Source of the DNA: Cloacimonetes bacterium TCS62
GTDB taxonomy: Bacteria; Cloacimonadota; Cloacimonadia; Cloacimonadales; TCS61
Direction: 5' to 3'
Assembly: GCA_001577185.1 (NCBI GenBank)
Contig: LSCM01000011.1
Location: 1 to 17,827 of the forward strand
DNA length: 17,827 nt
In this document: positions 1-6,727 of the stretch, in pieces
Position numbering within the stretch: position 1 is the first letter of the stretch
How the letters are laid out: each line of letters opens with the position of its first letter
Made by a program: the position numbers and the translations under genes
Notes under the pieces: generated by a model
What the model was told of the DNA's origin: nothing
The model's database searches: none
What the model saw: the letters and a program-made list of their open reading frames with translations, nothing else

Positions 1-260
1 TTTATCTTGAAGCTATGTATTCGAAATTACCGGTAATCGGAGTAAAAGGAGAAGGAATCGACGGAGTTATTACAGATGGTGAAAATGGACTCTTAATGGA
101 ACCCAAGAATTTGAATGATTTGATAGCTAAAATTATTTTGATAAAAAATAGTAACCGTTTAGCTGATAAAATTGCTCAATCAGGTTTTGAAACAGTTAAA
201 AAGCATTATTCCTTTAAGAGAATTATTCCAAGGATAGAGAATATTTATGAAAGACGATAA
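1..260 (+). CDS. GT4 glycosyltransferase, C-terminal fragment (cut by window edge)
   Basis: This is the C-terminal end of a family GT4 glycosyltransferase whose 5' part lies outside the window. The frame is already open at base 3 (Y-L-E-A before the first ATG at 15), so that ATG is internal and not a start. The visible stretch YLEAMYSKLPVIG, followed by GIDGVITDGENGLL, is the typical donor-binding end of GT4 enzymes: the second Glu of the E-x7-E motif, then a glycine-rich loop and a D-G-x-N-G-L-L element. It probably transfers a sugar from a nucleotide donor during surface-polysaccharide assembly at the cytoplasmic face of the membrane. Its 3' end overlaps the next gene by 14 bases, which suggests translational coupling. 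Donor and acceptor cannot be told from this fragment. Confidence 0.85.
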   Translation, partial: YLEAMYSKLPVIGVKGEGIDGVITDGENGLLMEPKNLNDLIAKIILIKNSNRLADKIAQSGFETVKKHYSFKRIIPRIENIYERR

Positions 261-1305
261 AATATTATTATTATTAATGGATGACCTAAACAAGAAGAAT
301 ACTGCTCCGAGTAGACGAATGAAGTTTATCTTAGACGGATTTAACAAAATAAAAAAAAATAATGTTGTACTATCAGGAACTCGTAAAGGAAGATTTAAAA
401 GTGTGCTTAAATTTATCTGTGCAAAAGGATATAATAATGTGTCAGAAGCTTATGTAGAATCTACTAATAGTGGTATGTTAATCTCAGAATTTATTTTGTT
501 GATTATATTGAAATTAAAAAAAATACCAATAGCAATATATATCAGAGATGCATATCCAAAATATTTATACTATTGGAAAAAAGCTAATATTAAAGTAATA
601 ATTTCTAATCTTTTTTGGTTTATGAGTTATTATTCATATCGTTTGTTAGCTGACCAATTATATTGTCCAACCCGGAAAATGATAGATGTGCTAAAAATCA
701 AAGCTAAAACATTACCACCGGCGATGAATGATAATGAAAAAATTGTTAAGAAAAGATGTGATAATCTTATCCTATATTCAGGAGGGATTGGAAAGCAATA
801 TGATATTGATAGCTTTTTGCTGGGCTGTAAAAAACTTTCTTCTGAAATAGATATAAAAGTAAAGATTTTTTGCAGAAAATATGAAACAAATCTAATAAAA
901 TCATGGTTAAGAGAAAAATGGCTTACTGTAGAAAACCGTACTATTGAGTCAATTGAATGCTTACCGGTTGCGGGTATCATAGCTTTAAAAAAATTACCCT
1001 ATTCCGACCTCGCTTTTCCAACAAAATTATTGAGCTACATAGGATTAGAAATTCCAATTATTGCTTCAGATAATTTTACTATTGAAAAGATTATAAACAA
1101 ACATAAAGTTGGATGTATTGTTCAAGCTGAAAATCCAAACGAGTACTATAAAGCAATAAAAATGATGATAACTAATGAGGAGAAAAAGACCAAGCTGATT
1201 GGTAATGTACGCAAAATGAAAATGGATTCCTCAATGTATTGGTCACAGCGTGCTAAAACAATATTAACTGATTTGCAACCCCTAAAGGAAGTTGGAAATA
1301 AATGA
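247..1305 (+). CDS. Divergent GT4-like glycosyltransferase (GT-B fold)
   Basis: This 352-residue protein lacks a strong catalytic signature but is laid out like a GT-B glycosyltransferase. The N-terminal half has a hydrophobic stretch (about residues 79-98) followed by YIRDAYPKY, similar to the RD-x-W/Y-P element of WbuB-like GT4 enzymes. The C-terminal half has LILYSGGIG (about 174-182), which fits the start of the second Rossmann domain, then FPTKLLSYIGLEIPIIASDN (about 257-276), which corresponds to the sugar-nucleotide-binding region with a P-x-K instead of the usual first Glu. It overlaps the preceding gene by 14 bases and the next by ATGA, so it is part of a coupled glycan operon. Family membership is inferred from pattern, and substrate is unknown. 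Confidence 0.7.
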   Translation: MKDDKILLLLMDDLNKKNTAPSRRMKFILDGFNKIKKNNVVLSGTRKGRFKSVLKFICAKGYNNVSEAYVESTNSGMLISEFILLIILKLKKIPIAIYIRDAYPKYLYYWKKANIKVIISNLFWFMSYYSYRLLADQLYCPTRKMIDVLKIKAKTLPPAMNDNEKIVKKRCDNLILYSGGIGKQYDIDSFLLGCKKLSSEIDIKVKIFCRKYETNLIKSWLREKWLTVENRTIESIECLPVAGIIALKKLPYSDLAFPTKLLSYIGLEIPIIASDNFTIEKIINKHKVGCIVQAENPNEYYKAIKMMITNEEKKTKLIGNVRKMKMDSSMYWSQRAKTILTDLQPLKEVGNK

Positions 1306-2381
1306 CAAAATTAATAATGCTCGCTGATGCAGCAAGTCCTCATACCCAAAAGTGGGCAAACTATTTTCAGCAAAAAGGTTATAAGGTAATTATTCTTTCG
1401 CTTTTAGCAGCTAATATTCCGTATGTAGATGTTGTTGTTTTGAATTCAAAAACTTATGCCAATCGCAAAGATAATTTAACTTATAATAGACTTAAAGTAC
1501 TAATTGAAGTTGTTCCGGAAATTAGAAAGTTGGTTAAATCTTATCAACCTGATATTCTGCATTCTCATTTTGCCTCGAGTTATGGTCTTTTTGGAGCTTT
1601 GGCTGGTTTCCAACCATATTTTGTTTCGATTTGGGGTTATGATGTAGATGTGTTTCCCAATAAATCATTTATTCATAAAATAATGTTAAAATACGTGTTA
1701 AAAAAAGCGAGAACTATTTTTGCTACTTCAAAATATCTCATCAAAGTCACAAAAAAATACACAACTAAGAAAGTGATTGAAACATCTTTCGGGATAGATC
1801 TTAAGAAATTTTATCCAATCAAGATAGATCATTCTGAATTTAATCTGGTAATTGCTAAACAATTGAGGATGAATTATGGATTTGAAACAATTTTAAAAGC
1901 AATGAATCTTTTAGTTGATAAAATACCGGAACTTAGATTGATGATTGCAGGTTCTAGCGAAGAAAAATTTGTTATAGAGGAACTTCTTAATGAATTAAAT
2001 CTGACAAAAAGAGTAAAATTTTTGGGTAGAATCTCACAGCGAGAAATTGTTCAACTCTATGCAAAAGCGGATATTGCTGTTTATCCTTCTTTAAAATTTG
2101 AATCATTCGGTGTTTCGGTTTTGGAAGCTCAAGCTTGTGGAGTGCCTGTTATTGTAAGTGATGTGGGAGGATTACCGGAAGTTATAAGAGATGAAGAAAC
2201 AGGATACATTATAAAAAGTGGAGATTACCATGAATTAGCAGAAAAAATTTTGTATCTATATGAAAACAAAGATATAAGAATCAAAATGCATGATGCAACT
2301 CGAAAGTTTGTAAGATCATTTTATCAATGGCAAGAAAATGCAGAAGTTATGGAAGATGTTTATCAAAAATTTCTTAATTAA
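1302..2381 (+). CDS. GT4 family glycosyltransferase
   Basis: This 359-residue protein is a canonical GT-B, family GT4 retaining glycosyltransferase. The N-terminal domain has ADAASPHTQKW (residues 9-18) and HSHFASSYGLFG (87-98), both typical of the acceptor-side domain. The C-terminal domain has FESFGVSVLEAQACGVPVIV (266-285), which contains the E-x7-E motif (E267 and E275) that binds the nucleotide-sugar donor, followed by SDVGGLPEVI and ETGYI. Length is normal for the family. The start codon overlaps the stop of the previous gene (ATGA), giving translational coupling. In this locus it most likely adds one sugar to a lipid-linked O-antigen or exopolysaccharide repeat unit. Specific donor and linkage cannot be read from the sequence. 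Confidence 0.92.
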   Translation: MTKLIMLADAASPHTQKWANYFQQKGYKVIILSLLAANIPYVDVVVLNSKTYANRKDNLTYNRLKVLIEVVPEIRKLVKSYQPDILHSHFASSYGLFGALAGFQPYFVSIWGYDVDVFPNKSFIHKIMLKYVLKKARTIFATSKYLIKVTKKYTTKKVIETSFGIDLKKFYPIKIDHSEFNLVIAKQLRMNYGFETILKAMNLLVDKIPELRLMIAGSSEEKFVIEELLNELNLTKRVKFLGRISQREIVQLYAKADIAVYPSLKFESFGVSVLEAQACGVPVIVSDVGGLPEVIRDEETGYIIKSGDYHELAEKILYLYENKDIRIKMHDATRKFVRSFYQWQENAEVMEDVYQKFLN

Positions 2382-3687
2382 TCATTCAGAACTTAATCCT
2401 AAAATAAATACCATGATTGTTTTTATAGTGTTATTTCCGATTTTTACTTTTGCCCAGATTTCATCTTATCAAATGGAAGATACACCTCAAATCATTGCCA
2501 ATAACAATACAAAATTTACACAAATTGGAAAACCATATTTTGCGATTAATTGGTTTGAAGGTGATTCACAAGACGGTGTTCCTTTTTCTCGTTCTGATTG
2601 GCAACCTTATGCACCAAATTTCGATTCACCTTTTATCGATATGAAAAAATCTGATACTGTAGCAAGAATAAGAAGAATTGAGGAAGAAAATATTGCCACA
2701 GGTGTTATTGTTTATAATCAGTTTAAGAACAAGAATTATGTTACCAGAATTCAGAAAGTTACCCAAGAATTGAATTTAGAATTTTTCCTTAAAATATACT
2801 CAATTAAGAACGGATTAAGCTCTCCAATCTTTAATTTCCCTGATCAATTTCATGATTTTATTACTCAGCAAAATGTAAATTGGTATTTTGTGGATGATAT
2901 TCATCGACAATTTTGGAATAAAAAAGATTCTAATAAATTCGCTGAAATATTACATGTGAATTCTCCTGAAAAGAAGTTACTTTCTTGTTCAAATATAATA
3001 AATTATACAGGCCAAGAATCATATATGTTAGATTATGTTGATATTATTGCACCACAACTTTATCCGCTTCGCAAACCTATAAATCGTGATGTGAACCTCA
3101 AAAGGGAGATACCCAAATTTTATCAGTTTACTAAATTCCATTATGATGCTTTGCAAAGTAAAAAGGTTGTTATCGAAAATAACAAATCAAATCAGCATAA
3201 AGTTCATTTGCAAATCACTCTTCCTTTATATCATAAGAATTTACCACCAGGAAGAAGGATTACTCGCTTTCCTGGTTATGAAGAACTGCGATTTCAATTT
3301 TATGACAGCATAATCTGTGGCGCGAAAGGATTAAATCTTTTTGCTCATTATCGCACTAATCAAACATCAAAAGATAATCTAAGTGAAATTGTGAATGAAT
3401 TTCGAGATAGTGGTTTTCAAACGGCAGTATTGAATGGAAAATATCTGAACGAGCTTATTAATAGCAAATCAATAGAGATTAATAATGATCTTAATGATGA
3501 ATTTGGTAAAAAAAATTGGGATATTGATTATGCTGCATATAAATTAGAAGACACTCTTTTCTTAATGATTGCAAATACATCTCGTAGAGAATTGACAACT
3601 CAGCTAGATTATGAAATGTTTGACCTCAAAAGTGAAAAAGTAAAATTGAATCCGTTTGAAATAAAATTAATTAAAAAGGAACTGTAG
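2338..3687 (+). CDS. Putative exported protein, possible glycosidase-like TIM barrel
   Basis: I do not recognise a named family. The hydrophobic stretch IVFIVLFPIFTFA followed by Q (residues 27-40 of the longest form) looks like a signal peptide with cleavage after TFA. The mature part is rich in aromatic and acidic residues and contains NWYFVDDIH (181-189) and DYVDIIAPQLYPL (232-244). The latter resembles beta-strand ends of TIM-barrel glycoside-hydrolase-like proteins, and a Trp/Tyr-rich pattern fits sugar binding. A later part has ICGAKGLNLFAHY, another barrel-like strand. The start is uncertain: ATG at 2338 and 2356 overlap the preceding gene, while ATG 2413 begins just at the hydrophobic core but has no visible SD and lacks a charged n-region. 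Placed between glycosyltransferases, it could trim or modify the exported glycan. This function is inference. Confidence 0.6.
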   Translation: MQKLWKMFIKNFLINHSELNPKINTMIVFIVLFPIFTFAQISSYQMEDTPQIIANNNTKFTQIGKPYFAINWFEGDSQDGVPFSRSDWQPYAPNFDSPFIDMKKSDTVARIRRIEEENIATGVIVYNQFKNKNYVTRIQKVTQELNLEFFLKIYSIKNGLSSPIFNFPDQFHDFITQQNVNWYFVDDIHRQFWNKKDSNKFAEILHVNSPEKKLLSCSNIINYTGQESYMLDYVDIIAPQLYPLRKPINRDVNLKREIPKFYQFTKFHYDALQSKKVVIENNKSNQHKVHLQITLPLYHKNLPPGRRITRFPGYEELRFQFYDSIICGAKGLNLFAHYRTNQTSKDNLSEIVNEFRDSGFQTAVLNGKYLNELINSKSIEINNDLNDEFGKKNWDIDYAAYKLEDTLFLMIANTSRRELTTQLDYEMFDLKSEKVKLNPFEIKLIKKEL

Positions 3688-3688
3688 A

Positions 3689-4087
3689 ATGTTAATATTT
3701 TTTTCATCATTTTTCGTGATTACATATCACATCTTGATTTATGGAATTTTACTGAAGTTGTTGTCTTTGTTCAAGAAAAATGAAGATAAAAAGCAACAGA
3801 TTGAAAATTTTCCAACAATCTCCGTATTGTGTCCTGCTTTTAATGAAGAAAAGCATATTGAAGCGAAAATTAAGTCGTTCTTAGATTTAGACTATCCCAT
3901 AGATAAAATTAGAATAATTTCAAGAGAGTGGTTTGCCTTATTTAGAAATATCAAAATCATTAGATTAGAGAATCTTGACTGTAAACGATGCTTATACCCA
4001 ATTCCTAATTGTGGATTTCTGTGTATGAACAATCTTTCTCCCGAAATTGTAATAGAAGAAATAAAAAAGGTTGTTGAAAAGAAATGA
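3689..4087 (+). CDS. Chimeric remnant: GT2 N-terminus joined to GT9 C-terminus
   Basis: This is an open 132-residue frame that does not read as one protein. Residues 2-28 form a membrane segment, and FPTISVLCPAFNEEKHIEA (41-59) is the classic start of a membrane-bound GT2 glycosyltransferase, running into YPIDKIRIIS (69-78) where the family normally continues with a V-x-S-D-G element. Instead the sequence switches to LDCKRC (96-101) and LCMNNLSPEIVIEEIKK (111-127), which resembles the cysteine-rich C-terminal tail of GT9 heptosyltransferases (C-x-x-C...C-M-x-x-I-S-x-E-x-V). All catalytic parts of both families are missing, so it is unlikely to be an active transferase. The apparent junction is near 3915-3930. 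It starts right after the preceding gene and overlaps the next by ATGA, so it remains coupled within the operon. Confidence 0.6.
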   Translation: MLIFFSSFFVITYHILIYGILLKLLSLFKKNEDKKQQIENFPTISVLCPAFNEEKHIEAKIKSFLDLDYPIDKIRIISREWFALFRNIKIIRLENLDCKRCLYPIPNCGFLCMNNLSPEIVIEEIKKVVEKK

Positions 4088-5304
4088 AAATATTATATAT
4101 TACTCAGTACTTTCATCCTGAAATTGGGGCAACAACCAATAGAGCAATCGCCAATGCTAAAATTTTATCCAAAAAAGGTCATGATGTTACTATATTAACT
4201 GAAATGCCAAATCATCCAAAAGGTATAATTTTTGATGGATATAGAGGACGATTATTTTTGAAAGAATCTATGGAAGGTTTTTTTGTTCATCGAGTTTGGG
4301 TTTATACTTCACCAAAAAAGAATTTTATAACAAGAATTCTGTTTTATCTATCATTTATGTTTTTTGGTTCTATATCTGCTATTTGGAATTGGCGAAAATA
4401 TGATGTTGTTTACATTACTTCTCCTCCACTTTTTGTCGCTGGAATTGGTATTTTATTGAAACTATTGTTTCGAAAAACAAAAATAGTCTTTGAAGTAAGA
4501 GATCTTTGGCCTGATAGTGCTGTAGAGCTTGGTGAATTGAATAACAGAATGTTCTATAATTTGAGTTTAAAACTAGAGAAAAAAATTTATAACATTTCCG
4601 AGCATATTATAGCCATCTCAAATGATATGAAATCAAAGATCATTAACAAAGGATACCCAGAGTCTAAAATAAGTATAATACATAATGGAACAGATTTGAA
4701 TTTTATTAACTCAGAGAAAAAGCTGAATCAGGAGTTAATTACAAAATTTAAAACTAACAATCAATTCCTTTGTGTTTATGCTGGAATCATTGGTATTGCT
4801 CAAGGACTTGAAGTAATTCTTAAAACAGCAAAACATCTTCAAAATGAAAACATAAATTTCCTGATCATTGGATCTGGTCCTAAATTAGAAGAAATGAAAA
4901 AAAACTGTTGTAAACTTAAACTTGAAAATGTTTTATTCATTAATCAAGTAAGCAGATCAAATGTAATTGATTACCTCAATATTGCAGATGCTGGTATTAT
5001 TCCTCTGAGAAATCTTGAGCTTTTTAAAGGAGCATTACCATCTAAAATCTTTGATTATATGGCTTGCAATCTCCCTATTTTATTAGGAATAAAAGGAGAA
5101 GCGAAAGAATTGATTGAGAAATCCAACACCGGATTATATTTTGAACCTGAAAATGAGCATAACCTTACAGAAAAAATTTCTTCTTTAATGAATAATAAAA
5201 CAAAACTTGAAGATATGAAAACTAACGGAAAAAAATTTGTTGATGAACACTTTAATAGAGAAAAATTGGCAGTCAAATTAAGTAATATTTTAGAGAATTT
5301 ATGA
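4084..5304 (+). CDS. WbuB-type GT4 glycosyltransferase
   Basis: This 406-residue protein matches the WbuB-like subgroup of GT4 enzymes, members of which add N-acetyl-aminosugars such as FucNAc to lipid-linked O-antigen intermediates. Seen features are the start MKILYITQYFHPEIGATTNR, with the glycine loop near residues 14-20; TEMPNHPKG (39-47); a hydrophobic pair at about 84-98 and 108-127 that may sit on the membrane; FEVRDLWPDS (136-145), a hallmark of this subgroup; IHNGTD (199-204); and FKGALPSKIFDYMA (314-327) in the donor site. Length is normal. The start overlaps the chimeric frame upstream (ATGA), and its own stop overlaps the next small frame (ATGA at 5301). The downstream wecB could supply ManNAc-type precursors. 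The exact sugar is not determined. Confidence 0.9.
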   Translation: MKILYITQYFHPEIGATTNRAIANAKILSKKGHDVTILTEMPNHPKGIIFDGYRGRLFLKESMEGFFVHRVWVYTSPKKNFITRILFYLSFMFFGSISAIWNWRKYDVVYITSPPLFVAGIGILLKLLFRKTKIVFEVRDLWPDSAVELGELNNRMFYNLSLKLEKKIYNISEHIIAISNDMKSKIINKGYPESKISIIHNGTDLNFINSEKKLNQELITKFKTNNQFLCVYAGIIGIAQGLEVILKTAKHLQNENINFLIIGSGPKLEEMKKNCCKLKLENVLFINQVSRSNVIDYLNIADAGIIPLRNLELFKGALPSKIFDYMACNLPILLGIKGEAKELIEKSNTGLYFEPENEHNLTEKISSLMNNKTKLEDMKTNGKKFVDEHFNREKLAVKLSNILENL

Positions 5305-5474
5305 AGCAATTGAATATATTAATTATTTTTGCATTAACTTTTTGTTTACTTAACGCAATATCAAATAAAAGCAGTATATATTATAAAGTGCATTCAATTG
5401 AAGATCAACTGGCTGAGACCATTAACTGGTTTAATGAAAATCATATGAACAGAGCTAAGCTGGATGTGCATTAG
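5301..5474 (+). CDS. Small chimeric frame: signal peptide plus SDR-epimerase-like tail
   Basis: This 57-residue frame starts in ATGA overlap with the upstream glycosyltransferase stop and ends 9 bases before wecB. Residues 1-20 (MKQLNILIIFALTFCLLNAI) look like a good signal peptide with a Lys n-region and hydrophobic core. The remainder contains SIEDQLAETINWFNENHM, which resembles the C-terminal helix of NAD-dependent sugar epimerases/dehydratases (the S-I/L-E-x-x-L/I-x-x-T-I-x-W-F pattern). An exported signal joined to the tail of a cytoplasmic SDR enzyme makes no functional sense as one protein. It is therefore probably a remnant of a deletion, with the junction somewhere near 5364-5390. 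It could instead be a genuine small exported peptide, so confidence is moderate. Confidence 0.45.
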   Translation: MKQLNILIIFALTFCLLNAISNKSSIYYKVHSIEDQLAETINWFNENHMNRAKLDVH

Positions 5475-5483
5475 GGGCTATTT

Positions 5484-6557
5484 ATGAAAATTCTAACAAT
5501 AATAGGTGCCAGGCCCCAATTTATAAAAGCAGCTGCAGTGAGTCGTGAAATTGCCAAATATCCGGAAATTGAGGAAAAGATCGTTCACACCGGCCAGCAC
5601 TTTGATGAGAATATGAGTAAGATTTTCTTCGAGCAGATGAAAATTCCAAAGCCGGATTACAATCTTGAGATCAATAGTCTATCTCATGGAGCAATGACCG
5701 GCAGGATGATAGAAAAAATTGAAAAGGTTCTACTTCAAGAAAAGCCAGATTGGGTAATTGTATATGGTGACACAAACTCTACGATCGCCGGTAGTTTAGC
5801 AGCAAAAAAGCTGCATATCAAGGTTGCTCATGTTGAAGCTGGTTTGCGTTCTTTTAATCGAAAAATGCCAGAAGAGATCAATAGAATATTAACGGATAAA
5901 ATTAGTGACATTCTATTTTGTCCGACAGAGCAAGCTGTAAAAAATCTTAGTAGTGAAGGAATCGAAGAAAATTCATTAGCTAAAATTGTGAGATGCGGAG
6001 ATGTAATGCAGGATGCCGCTTTATTTTATTCAGAACTAGCACAAAAACCAGATTTTACAGTTCCTCAAAATTTCTTATTAGCTACTATACATCGAGCTGA
6101 GAATACTGATGATCCTACAAGATTGAAATCGATATTCAAAGCTTTCGAAAAGATCTCTGATGAAATTCCGATAATATTGCCACTTCATCCACGAACCAGA
6201 AAAATAATAACCAACTCACAACTCATAACTCACAACTCACAACTCATTATTATTGATCCAGTAGGTTACTTAGAAATGATCTATCTGCTCAAAAACTGTC
6301 AACTGGTAATGACCGATAGTGGCGGATTACAGAAGGAAGCTTTTTTCTTTGGAAAGCCTTGTGTTACCATAAGAGAGGAGACTGAATGGGTAGAACTTGT
6401 AGAGCATGGTTTCAACAAAATAGTCGGTGCTGACAAGAATAAAATTTATTCAGGATACAAAACAATGGATCATATCGAAAAAGATTATAACTTAAATCTA
6501 TATGGAAATGGAGAAGCTTCTAAAAAAATTATTTCTAAATTAAAACTATATAATTAA
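5484..6557 (+). CDS. wecB: UDP-N-acetylglucosamine 2-epimerase (non-hydrolysing)
   Basis: WecB interconverts UDP-GlcNAc and UDP-ManNAc in the cytoplasm and supplies ManNAc-derived sugars for surface glycans. The 357 residues carry the full family signature in order: GARPQFIK (8-15), HTGQH (35-39), YGDTNST (94-100), HVEAGLRS (116-123), PEEINR (129-134), TIHRAEN (201-207), LPLHPRTRK (232-240) and TDSGGLQKEAFFFGKP (277-292), then REETEWVEL. Length is normal to slightly short for the family. The start ATG follows an AGGGG-like SD. An odd feature is residues 243-255, encoded by five consecutive 7-bp repeats inserted in a variable surface loop between the HPRT motif and the DPVGYLEM element. The reading frame is kept. 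It closes the glycan region; the next gene belongs to a different system and has its own promoter candidate. Confidence 0.95.
   Translation: MKILTIIGARPQFIKAAAVSREIAKYPEIEEKIVHTGQHFDENMSKIFFEQMKIPKPDYNLEINSLSHGAMTGRMIEKIEKVLLQEKPDWVIVYGDTNSTIAGSLAAKKLHIKVAHVEAGLRSFNRKMPEEINRILTDKISDILFCPTEQAVKNLSSEGIEENSLAKIVRCGDVMQDAALFYSELAQKPDFTVPQNFLLATIHRAENTDDPTRLKSIFKAFEKISDEIPIILPLHPRTRKIITNSQLITHNSQLIIIDPVGYLEMIYLLKNCQLVMTDSGGLQKEAFFFGKPCVTIREETEWVELVEHGFNKIVGADKNKIYSGYKTMDHIEKDYNLNLYGNGEASKKIISKLKLYN
6213..6247 (+). repeat. Heptanucleotide tandem repeat inside wecB (5 x AACTCAY)
   Basis: Five head-to-tail 7-bp units read AACTCAC, AACTCAT, AACTCAC, AACTCAC and AACTCAT. They encode the low-complexity segment NSQLITHNSQLI in a loop of WecB. 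Because 7 is not a multiple of 3, loss or gain of one unit would shift the reading frame. Confidence 0.9.
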
Positions 6558-6569
6558 CTTCATTTGGAA

Positions 6570-6581
6570 ATTAGATCTAAT
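6570..6581. promoter_or_regulatory. Perfect 12-bp palindrome after wecB
   Basis: ATTAGATCTAAT is perfectly self-complementary and lies 13 bases after the wecB stop and upstream of the ssnA promoter candidate. It has no T-run, so it is not a convincing terminator. It could be an operator, but an AT-rich palindrome of this size can also arise by chance. Confidence 0.25.
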
Positions 6582-6607
6582 AAAAGTACAATTTAGAAAA
6601 AATACAA

Positions 6608-6636
6608 TTGACAATCTGTAACTGAAAAAAAATGAT
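6608..6636 (+). promoter_or_regulatory. Candidate sigma-70 promoter for the ssnA cluster
   Basis: A perfect -35 box TTGACA (6608-6613) is followed after exactly 17 bases by AATGAT (6631-6636), which matches 4 of 6 bases of the -10 consensus. Transcription would start near 6643, leaving a leader of about 85 bases before ssnA. This is the first promoter-like site between the glycan genes and the catabolic cluster. It was called by eye only. Confidence 0.5.
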
Positions 6637-6698
6637 GAATTCACTAAACGAAAGAAGGTGCGACTAACTTTGAATTCTAAACGACAAATGGGTGCGAC
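6636..6698 (+). repeat. Imperfect 29-bp direct repeat in the ssnA leader
   Basis: Two copies share three blocks in the same order: TGAATTC, TAAACGA and GGTGCGAC. Copy 1 occupies 6636-6664 with spacers of 2 and 5 bases. Copy 2 occupies 6671-6698 with spacers of 0 and 6 bases. The blocks recur at 33-35 bp, about three DNA turns, and copy 1 begins at the last base of the -10 box, covering the predicted transcription start. This arrangement fits a pair of binding sites for a repressor of the cluster. A simple local duplication that has drifted is the alternative. Confidence 0.5.
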
Positions 6699-6727
6699 AT
6701 TAAAATATCTTAGCAAGGAGATTTACT

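Noticed and set aside
630..980. Long open frame on the minus strand (116 codons)
   Set aside because: It lies entirely inside the glycosyltransferase gene at 247-1305, shows no family motif and has no SD. AT-rich genes often leave such antisense frames.
6213..6247. CRISPR-like array
   Set aside because: The units are only 7 bp with no spacers and lie inside wecB, so this is a microsatellite.
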